Below, piece after piece: positions 58,355 through 64,000 of a DNA stretch of 64,000 nucleotides; position 1 is the stretch's first letter, and each line of letters starts with the position of its first letter. The notes under the pieces are model-generated. The model had not been told where the DNA came from. It did no database searches and saw only the letters and a list, made by a program, of their open reading frames with translations. The DNA is from Actinomadura xylanilytica (lineage in GTDB: Bacteria; Actinomycetota; Actinomycetes; Streptosporangiales; Streptosporangiaceae): NCBI RefSeq assembly GCF_030283145.1, contig NZ_JASNWE010000007.1:120148-184147 (forward strand), given 5' to 3'. Position numbers and translations under genes: made by a program.

Positions 58355-59413
58355 TTGGACAGAACCGCACATGACTCACTCTCGAGTGAAAATGCGCTCG
58401 TCAGGCATCTTTCGCTCCAGCAGGAGACCATAGAGCGTTCGTCGGTGGTACGGGTGCCCATCGATTCGCTCGCGACGTCGGCATCACCCCGCCTGGACGG
58501 CGAGGACGCGCAGCACGTGCGCGCACTCGCGGAATCGGATGCGGCGCTGCCCCCGATCGTGGTGCATATTCCCAGCCGGCGGGTCATCGACGGCATGCAC
58601 CGGCTCCGAGCCGCGATGCTGCGCGGCGCGGAGGACATCGAGGCACGTCTCTTTCACGGTACCGAGACGGATGGGTTCCTGCTCTCGGTCACGGCCAACA
58701 TCCAGCATGGTCATCCGCTTTCGCAGGAGGACCGGATGACGGCGGCCGAGCGCATTTTCGACCTCCACCCAGAATGGTCGGACCGGATGGTCGCGATCGT
58801 GGTGGGGCTGTCGGGCAAGAAGGTCGCGGCCCTGCGCCGGCGGGTGGCCGCCCACGTCCCGCAGCCCGCCGTCAGGATCGGCCGGGACGGCAGGTCCCGC
58901 CCGGTCGACCGCGCGGCCGGCAGGGAGCGCGCCGCGACACTGCTCGCGAGCGATCCGCACGCCTCGCTCCGCCAGATCGCCCGCGCGGCGGGGATCTCTC
59001 CCGCCACCGCCGCGGACGTGCGCGCCCGCATCCGCCGCGGCGAAGACCCCATTCCCGCGCGATGCGCCGCGAAGGCGAAGAGCCCGGTACCGGGCGCCCG
59101 CCTCGAGGCCGGCGGCCCCGCGCCGAAGCCGCCGTCGACCGATGCGCTCTCGGAGCTCACCGCCACCTTCGAACGGCTCCGCCGGGATCCGTCGCTCCGC
59201 TTCACCGATGCGGGACGGACGCTGCTGCGCATGTTCGACGCGTGTCAGGACGTCGTCCGGCACGAAGAGACGATCAAGAAGGGGCTGCCTCCGCACCGGC
59301 TGACCCTGACGGCGGAGCTGAGTCGCGCCTACGCGGAGATACTGCAATCGTTCGCGGCGGAATTGCGGGAACTCCAGTCGTCCCAGATGGCGAAGAGCGA
59401 AAGCGTCGGCTGA
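58355..59413 (+). CDS. StrR-type ParB-like transcriptional activator
   Basis: A 352-residue protein. The ParB/sulfiredoxin-like N-terminal domain reads VPIDSLATSASPRLDGEDAQHVRALAES, LPPIVVHIPSRRVIDGMHRLRAAMLRG and TANIQHGHPLSQEDRMTAAERI, which is the pattern of StrR, NovG and related cluster-situated activators of antibiotic genes rather than of chromosome-partition ParB. A helix-turn-helix follows (SLRQIARAAGISPATAADVRAR), then a helical C terminus. TTG at 58355 has GGAGG 11 nt upstream; a GTG at 58304 is the alternative start. No parA is near. The adjacent porphyrin cluster is a possible target. Confidence 0.82.
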   Translation: MDRTAHDSLSSENALVRHLSLQQETIERSSVVRVPIDSLATSASPRLDGEDAQHVRALAESDAALPPIVVHIPSRRVIDGMHRLRAAMLRGAEDIEARLFHGTETDGFLLSVTANIQHGHPLSQEDRMTAAERIFDLHPEWSDRMVAIVVGLSGKKVAALRRRVAAHVPQPAVRIGRDGRSRPVDRAAGRERAATLLASDPHASLRQIARAAGISPATAADVRARIRRGEDPIPARCAAKAKSPVPGARLEAGGPAPKPPSTDALSELTATFERLRRDPSLRFTDAGRTLLRMFDACQDVVRHEETIKKGLPPHRLTLTAELSRAYAEILQSFAAELRELQSSQMAKSESVG

Positions 59414-59421
59414 GGGCCCTG

Positions 59422-59453
59422 GCGGGAACGGCACCGGAGGCTGCCGTTCCCGC
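59422..59453. terminator. Bidirectional terminator between StrR-type and serine hydrolase genes
   Basis: A perfect 12-bp stem GCGGGAACGGCA/TGCCGTTCCCGC with an 8-nt loop begins 8 nt after the stop at 59413, between convergent genes. Confidence 0.8.
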
Positions 59454-59505
59454 GCGGTCTCGACGACCGGTTCACCCGCGCCCGCAGGGCGAGGCCCGCC
59501 GCACG

Positions 59506-60789
59506 CTAGAAGTACGTCGAGGTCAGGTCACCGGTGGGCCAGGTCTTCACGGCGTTCGCGGCCGTGTGGAGGGCGCCGTCGATGGCGCCGTCGCTCGGGG
59601 CGCTGCCCTCCTGGCGCTGGTCGAACAGGACCGCCCAGGTCAGCCCGTCGTACCGGCGGACGAGCAGGGTGCTCGTCCCCGCGAGGCTCCCGTCGTGCCA
59701 GGTGTTGGTCCCGCCCGTGACCGGGCGGACCTGCCAGCCGCAGCCGTAGTAGTAGCCGTCGGCGTTGATCCCGGTCGCCGGCTTCGCGAACGCCTGCTTG
59801 ATCGAGGCGGCGTTCAGGACGGTCGTCCCGCCGTCGTAGATTCCGGCGAAGCGGGTCAGGTCCATCGCCGTGCCGAGCCATCCGCCGTGGGCGTCCATGT
59901 TCTCAAGGTTGAACGCGCCGTACGGGTAGGCGACCTTCGTGCCGGAGTTGTCGAAGACGGTCGCGCCCGTGTAACCCGAGTAGTAGGGGACCTCGCCGGC
60001 CGCCTTCGTCAGCGTGTGGCCGAGGCGCATCCGCGTGATGCCGCGCGGCGCCAGGACCTTCTGCTGGACGTAGGTCGCGTAGCTCTGCCCGGTCACCTTC
60101 TCGATGATCCGGCCGAGCAGCAGGTAGCCGTAGTTCGAGTAGGCGTACGCCGTTCCGGGCGCGTGGTCGAGCCTGCGCCCCGACGCGTACGCCATGATGT
60201 TCGCCCGCTTGACCGGCAGCGGGATGCCGAGCGCCTTGGCGATCGCGGCGTCCTGGAACATGACGTCGGGCGAGAGGGCGCGGTCCCAGCCGCCGAGGTG
60301 CTGGAGGAGCCGCAGGACGGTGACGTCCTTCAGCCGGGTGTCGGCGGTGGTCGACAGCCCGAGCAGCGTCGCGGCCCGGTCGGTGAGCTTGAGCTTGCCG
60401 TCCTGGACGAGCCGGAGCACGGCCGTCGCGGTGACCGGCTTGGAGAGGCTGGCGACGCGGAACAGGGAGGTCGGCTGGGCGGCGAGGCTCGCCTGGTCGC
60501 TCCAGGTGTAGCCGCGCGACAGCACCAGCTTGCCCTTGCGGACGACCGCGAGCTGCCCGCAGGGGACGTTGCGCGCCTGCATGAAGCTCTTGACCGTCGC
60601 GTCGAAACCGGACAGGCCCGCCAGCGCCTTGCCCGTCACCTTCCAGGTGCGCGTGGCGGCGACCGCCCCGGCCGCCCGGACCTTCTCCGGCGTTCCGGAC
60701 GAGCAGCCGGCGAGCAGCGCGGGTGCCGCCACACCGGCCCCTGCCAGCCCGGCCACCTTCCCGAAGTCCCGCCTGCTCACTGGCCGCAC
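59506..60789 (-). CDS. Tat-exported lipoprotein serine hydrolase (beta-lactamase/DD-peptidase family)
   Basis: A 427-residue class C beta-lactamase-fold enzyme. The N terminus has a twin-arginine signal SRRDFGKVAGLAG and lipobox LLAGC (C29), so it is probably folded in the cytoplasm and anchored outside. The active-site motifs are S114-L-S-K117, Y217-S-N219 and a late HDGSLAG in place of KTG. Relatives include D-aminopeptidases, esterases and carboxypeptidases; the target is unknown. GTG at 60789 with a GGGGGGACC ribosome binding site gives a normal signal; an ATG at 60825 would add 12 residues before it. Confidence 0.88.
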   Translation of the reverse strand: MRPVSRRDFGKVAGLAGAGVAAPALLAGCSSGTPEKVRAAGAVAATRTWKVTGKALAGLSGFDATVKSFMQARNVPCGQLAVVRKGKLVLSRGYTWSDQASLAAQPTSLFRVASLSKPVTATAVLRLVQDGKLKLTDRAATLLGLSTTADTRLKDVTVLRLLQHLGGWDRALSPDVMFQDAAIAKALGIPLPVKRANIMAYASGRRLDHAPGTAYAYSNYGYLLLGRIIEKVTGQSYATYVQQKVLAPRGITRMRLGHTLTKAAGEVPYYSGYTGATVFDNSGTKVAYPYGAFNLENMDAHGGWLGTAMDLTRFAGIYDGGTTVLNAASIKQAFAKPATGINADGYYYGCGWQVRPVTGGTNTWHDGSLAGTSTLLVRRYDGLTWAVLFDQRQEGSAPSDGAIDGALHTAANAVKTWPTGDLTSTYF

Positions 60790-60898
60790 AGTGGTCCCCC
60801 CATAGATCGGATGCCTGGAATGCACGATTCTGCACCCTAATGCACCGTGATCTTCAGTGGGCGGTAACGCGAAGGTCGAAGGCCACCTCCGCGGCGGA

Positions 60899-61600
60899 TC
60901 AGCGTGGAAGCGGCAGGTCCCCGGTCAGCACCCGGGCGGTGATGGCCCCGACCTCGGCGGCGACCGCGGGAGCCGGAGCGGGCGCGATCACCGTCGTCTC
61001 GGTGATGCAGACGTCACGGGGCACCTCGTGGCCGAGGTACCAGCGCCAGGGACCGGGGTCGTAGGGCCCGTCCCAGCCGGCGCCCGAACTGTAGGCGACC
61101 GCCAGCATGTGCATGTCCGGCCGGCCGAGCGACAGCACCAGCGGGGCGTCCCCGCCGGGCCCCCAGTCCGGCGACTCGTCGTGACGTGCCAGCACCACGT
61201 ACCCGAACACCGCCCGGCCCTCGGGGGCCAGGGCCGGGCCCTGTACGGGCTCCGGGCGCCGGCCGAGGTGCTCGCCGGCCGCGGTCACCGCGACGTCGAG
61301 CAGCGCGACCGGGTCCACGTCCCCTTCCAGGTCCTGCCATTCCGCGGTGAACCGCTGCTCACACGCGCCCAGGACCCGGGCGGCGAAGGCGTCGCCGTAG
61401 GCCTGGAACTGGAAGGTGTCGGCGATGTGGTGCTCGTCCAGAACGCCCCGGACGGCGGACAGGGTCGCCGCGGCGGCGTCGAGCACCGACGGGGTGTACA
61501 GGTACACCCTGCTCTCGAGGGCCGCGCGCTCGATCGCGTGGCGGTGCGGGCCGAGCCGGAGGGAGTCCTCCACGACCCCGTCCTCGATCATTCTGGCCAT
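60899..61600 (-). CDS. Protein of unknown function
   Basis: A 233-residue soluble protein, acidic and rich in aromatic residues towards the C terminus (GAGWDGPYDPGPWRWYLGHEVPR). No signal peptide, membrane segment or recognised motif is seen. The ATG at 61600 has GGGGTGAA upstream. It lies in the same orientation as the serine hydrolase, 109 nt before it, and is divergent from a GNAT gene. Confidence 0.72.
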   Translation of the reverse strand: MARMIEDGVVEDSLRLGPHRHAIERAALESRVYLYTPSVLDAAAATLSAVRGVLDEHHIADTFQFQAYGDAFAARVLGACEQRFTAEWQDLEGDVDPVALLDVAVTAAGEHLGRRPEPVQGPALAPEGRAVFGYVVLARHDESPDWGPGGDAPLVLSLGRPDMHMLAVAYSSGAGWDGPYDPGPWRWYLGHEVPRDVCITETTVIAPAPAPAVAAEVGAITARVLTGDLPLPR

Positions 61601-61771
61601 CGTTCACCCCGTTCTCGGCGAATCGCCGTAACCAAGCAGGGACAGCGCGTATTCACAGCCTCCCTGCCCGAGCCCCGTCCGGCAGCCGATTCACGAAACT
61701 CCCGGGTCAGGGGACGGTGGTGGTCATCGAGCACGGTGGTGCGACGCCGTTTCGGCGTCCAGAATCGCCGG

Positions 61772-62299
61772 ATGCGTGAAGTGAAGCTGTCCGACGGGAT
61801 CGTCACCCTGTCCCCGCTGTGCCTGGACGATGCGGAGGCGCACCTCGCGGGGGAGGACGAGCCGATGGTCCGCTGGCTCAACGGTGGACCCGGCACACGC
61901 GAGGGCGTCGAAGCCTACATCCGGCACTGCCGGGAGCAGTGGGACACGGCCGGGCCACTCCGCACCTTCGGTATCCGGGTGGGCGCCGACGGGGCGCTCG
62001 CGGGGACGATCGACCTGCGCTTCGCGGCAGAGGGCCTGGCTCCCGGCCAGGTGAACGTGGCCTACGGCCTCTACCCGTCCTGGAGAGGGCGCGGCCTGGC
62101 CACCCGCGCGGTCGTCCTGGTCTCCCGATACGCGGCGGACCAGGGTGGGAAGGAGCTGGTCATCCAGGTAGAGCCCGAGAACGCCGCATCGGTCGCAGTC
62201 GCCCGGAGGGCGGGATTCATCCCCGGCAAGCATGCCCACGGTGAGGACGGGACACGGCTCGACCGGTACATCCGGGACCTTTGCATCGATCCCCCATGA
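61772..62299 (+). CDS. GNAT family N-acetyltransferase
   Basis: A 175-residue acetyltransferase of the RimJ/RimL-like type. VNVAYGLYPSWRGRGLATRAV is the acetyl-CoA loop (RGRGLA) and QVEPENAASVAVARRAGFIP the motif B region. The substrate is unknown; such enzymes acetylate ribosomal protein N termini, drugs or metabolites. CAGAAT ends 6 nt before the ATG, and a GACGCCG-TTT-CGGCGTC dyad (61743-61759) lies just upstream, so a leaderless, regulated transcript is possible. Confidence 0.9.
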   Translation: MREVKLSDGIVTLSPLCLDDAEAHLAGEDEPMVRWLNGGPGTREGVEAYIRHCREQWDTAGPLRTFGIRVGADGALAGTIDLRFAAEGLAPGQVNVAYGLYPSWRGRGLATRAVVLVSRYAADQGGKELVIQVEPENAASVAVARRAGFIPGKHAHGEDGTRLDRYIRDLCIDPP

Positions 62300-62808
62300 C
62301 GCCCCTCCCGCGCTGTCTCCGCTGACGGTGTCCGGGCCCAGCCCGGTTTCCGGTGTGCGCCAGCCCCAGCAGTGTTCTGGCCCAGTCTGGGTGACCGGCC
62401 CAGCGCACAACGTCCCGCGACACCGCTGCCGAACCGGCGGCCCCGTCCCGGCGGGTTACCGACCGAACTGGCACGTATCTGGCACGTGCCAGTTGGTAAG
62501 GGAGAGGGCTGGAGCATAGGGGGTGATGCCGCCCGTTACCCTTTTCTCGTCCCCGCCGGGTCGGCAGGGAGTCAGGTCGCCCTGCCCCGCATTACTCAAG
62601 CCCTCTGTTGCTCGCATGATCCGGGTTGTCGTCACCGGGCCTGGGTGGCGTCCGCGGACCGCTCATAGGGACAAGCAGCTTCTGTGACAAAGTCATCGTC
62701 TCGCCGTAACGTGGCTGCCAGCAGCCGACGCCAGCTCTGTGACCAGATCGAACACGAGCCTCCGAGCGAGGTAGGGCTTGAGCGCCGAGTGCACGCCGGG
62801 GAGGGCTA
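62300..62808. other. 509-nt intergenic region
   Basis: No supported gene. It contains a perfect inverted repeat (62466-62494, listed separately) and, near 62675-62720, a TGACAAAGTCA-like and CGTAACG segment that may be the promoter of the histidine phosphatase gene. I see no tRNA. Confidence 0.5.
62466..62494. repeat. Perfect 11-7-11 inverted repeat
   Basis: AACTGGCACGT-ATCTGGC-ACGTGCCAGTT. The inner TGGCACGT word also recurs directly (TGGCACGTATCTGGCACGTGCC). It is a good operator candidate, for example for a GntR-type regulator, or a remnant attachment or control site linked to the mobile-element-rich end of the window. Confidence 0.5.
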
Positions 62809-63291
62809 GTGACGGCGGGAGGTCGATCGCGCAAGATCGTCCTGATGCGGCACGGACAGACGGAATGGAATGTCGAAGGCCGATTCCAAGGCACAACCGA
62901 CATTCCGCTGGACCCTGTCGGCATCGAACAGGCCGCACGCGCCGCCCGACTACTCGCTGCCCTACGCCCCACCGAGATCATCTCCTCCCCGATGCAACGC
63001 GCCGCGACCACCGCCCAAGCGCTCGCCGACGCCACCGGCCTCACCGTCACTTGCGATTCTGACCTCATCGAACGCAGCGGCGGCGGCTGGGAAGGACTCA
63101 CCAACCACGAGATCCGCATCCGCTACCCCGACGAACATGCCAGCTGGCAACCCCCCGGCGGCGAAACCGGCGAAGAGGTCGCGAAACGGTTCAGCGCCGC
63201 TCTCGAACGCGCCTTGGAACGCATCCCCGACGGAGGCCTCCTCGTCGTCGTGTCGCATGGTGCCGCCATACGCATCGGGATGCTGCACTGA
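62809..63291 (+). CDS. Histidine phosphatase family protein, C-terminally truncated
   Basis: A 160-residue phosphoglycerate-mutase-like protein. IVLMRHGQTEWNVEGRFQG carries the catalytic RHG, SSPMQRAATTAQ the second phosphate-binding part, and VVSHGAAIRIG the final SHG. The protein stops four residues after this block (IGMLH), whereas family members continue for 30-50 residues. The stop lies 8 nt from the end of transposase sequence on the other strand, so the 3' end was probably cut by an insertion. All catalytic residues remain, so some activity is possible. GGGGAGGG precedes the GTG at 62809. Confidence 0.82.
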   Translation: MTAGGRSRKIVLMRHGQTEWNVEGRFQGTTDIPLDPVGIEQAARAARLLAALRPTEIISSPMQRAATTAQALADATGLTVTCDSDLIERSGGGWEGLTNHEIRIRYPDEHASWQPPGGETGEEVAKRFSAALERALERIPDGGLLVVVSHGAAIRIGMLH

Positions 63292-63298
63292 CCCTTTT

Positions 63299-63420
63299 TC
63301 AACGTGCGTTGCACTCGCGGTTCTGGAGCACGTGGATGGCTTTGGCCAGGTGACCGGCTCGGTGTGGGCAGCAACGTAGCTTGGTGAGGATCTTCCAGCT
63401 TTTGAGCCAATGCCATTTAG
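63299..63420 (-). pseudogene. Transposase C-terminal remnant
   Basis: Without a start, the minus strand reads TKWHWLKSWKILTKLRCCPH then RAGHLAKAIHVLQNRECNAR and a stop at 63299. This has the look of the end of a transposase gene and ends right beside the truncated phosphatase gene. It is in a different frame from the IS4 transposase next to it. It may be part of the same element or an older fragment. Confidence 0.5.
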
Positions 63421-64000
63421 TTATGCAGCAGGGCTGAAGAGGTAGATTTCCGGTGGGTCTGGATGTCGCGTGCCGCGGTCTGTGGCTTTCTTAACCCGGA
63501 AAGAGTTGTGGCGCTGCCGTTTTGCCACTCTCGGGCAGGTGCGCATACGACGGCGGGGATTTGGTCGTTCGGTGATCTCGATTACGGCTTCAGCGGTGGC
63601 CCGCTCAAGGTGCTTCGGGGGAAAAATCCGCCGACCCGGTGATCTGGCGGCGGACGACTCTGAGCGAGCGTATGAAGGAGAGCCTGTCGGGATCGATATC
63701 AGCCTGGTCGGCCGCCTCCACCATCAGTCTGCGGACGGCATAGTGACTGAGAAGAAGCCCCCAAAGTTCCTGTTCCACCAGGTCCGGGGATTTCGATCGC
63801 AGAATCGCGGCCGACCCCTTCTGATGGGTCTTCAACTCATCGATAACGAGCTCGATCTCCCACCGCTCATGGTAGGCCGCGGCCAGCTCAGTCGCAGGGG
63901 CCTGCTCAGGATCCAAGATGGTGGTGACCAGAGTGAAGAGCTCTTCCTCGTCTCCTCGACCGAGCACTTGATACTCAAAGACGCGCACATGGAACCCGGG
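63421..64000 (-). pseudogene. IS4-family transposase, C-terminal part, frameshifted; 5' end outside window
   Basis: The frame is open from the window end down to a stop at 63605 and encodes the DDE end of an IS4 transposase: AAAYHERWEIELVIDELKTH fits the Y-x2-R-x3-E-x6-K signature exactly, followed by SPDLVEQELWGLLLSHYAVR and FIRSLRVVRRQ. After DFSP the frame breaks at a T5C5 run (63617-63626 on the plus strand as GGGGGAAAAA). In the +1 frame the protein resumes as PPKHLERATAEAVIEITERP and ends RHPDPPEIYLFSPAA at 63421. An indel in the homopolymer is the simplest reading; programmed frameshifting is less likely. Confidence 0.8.

Noticed and set aside
58355..59413. Chromosome partition ParB
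   Set aside because: No parA or parS-like site nearby, and the N-terminal blocks fit StrR-type activators better.
62300..62808. tRNA gene as an integration site near the IS sequences
   Set aside because: No cloverleaf or T-loop GTTCRA sequence could be made out around the inverted repeat.
63617..63626. Programmed ribosomal frameshift in the IS4 transposase
   Set aside because: The required shift is +1 and no stimulator or typical slippery heptamer for that direction is seen; an indel is simpler.

Overview
The window is GC-rich throughout, with strong G/C third-position bias, many GTG/TTG starts, stop-start overlaps (ATGA, GTGA) and several near-leaderless promoters. Together with the gene families present (SARP/AfsR-type regulators, a StrR-type activator, PucR, a serine/threonine kinase, a SpoIIE-type phosphatase, a mycothiol-type DsbA oxidoreductase), this points to the chromosome of a filamentous actinomycete. 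I lean towards an Actinomadura/Streptosporangiales-like genome rather than Streptomyces, but that is inference only.

Layout. 1-5.8 kb: 3' end of an amidase, a cysteine-containing protein of unknown function, aminopeptidase N and an Rv2466c-like oxidoreductase. 5.9-9.6 kb: a four-gene ECF metal transporter (CbiMNQO type) behind a good match to a nickel-regulator (Nur) box, followed by a MinD/CooC-type ATPase. 9.7-15.7 kb: a membrane protein, an RpiB-like isomerase, a SpoIIE-type phosphatase, a Ser/Thr kinase and a flavin reductase pair. 15.8-21.5 kb: a histidine kinase with no adjacent response regulator, a secreted metal-dependent hydrolase, a fused biotin-dependent carboxyltransferase and a class I glutamine amidotransferase. 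21.5-31.4 kb: three regulator-plus-target units: MarR with an SMP-30-like secreted protein, PucR with an aldehyde dehydrogenase, and TetR with an APC permease, MaoC-like protein and acyl-CoA ligase. The MarR and TetR units carry clear palindromic operators. 31.4-37 kb: a luciferase-like oxidoreductase, an IPT/TIG membrane protein, a nitrilase-fold protein, a helix-turn-helix protein and an imine-reductase-like dehydrogenase.

37-45.5 kb is regulatory: two giant SARP-NB-ARC-TPR regulators face each other across an AHSA1-type protein and the relic of an MFS transporter. They are followed by a NarL-type regulator whose receiver lacks the phospho-acceptor aspartate. 45.5-48.2 kb holds an IS701-like transposase with altered catalytic residues, heading a compact same-strand trio with two unrecognised partners. 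48.2-57 kb is a divergent porphyrin cluster: hemA-hemC-hemB-hemY-type oxidase-MFS exporter on one side and hemE-hemF on the other, chained by 4-nt overlaps. It has HemF, unusual for an actinomycete, and lacks hemL, hemD, hemH and hemQ. A MerR-type and a StrR-type regulator lie beside it.

59.5-64 kb: a Tat/lipoprotein serine hydrolase, an unknown protein, a GNAT acetyltransferase, and a histidine-phosphatase gene cut short next to decayed transposase sequence, including an IS4-family transposase with a frameshift in a homopolymer run. The two most interesting parts are the dedicated HemF-containing porphyrin cluster with its own exporter and the catalytically altered IS701-like gene with its two partners.
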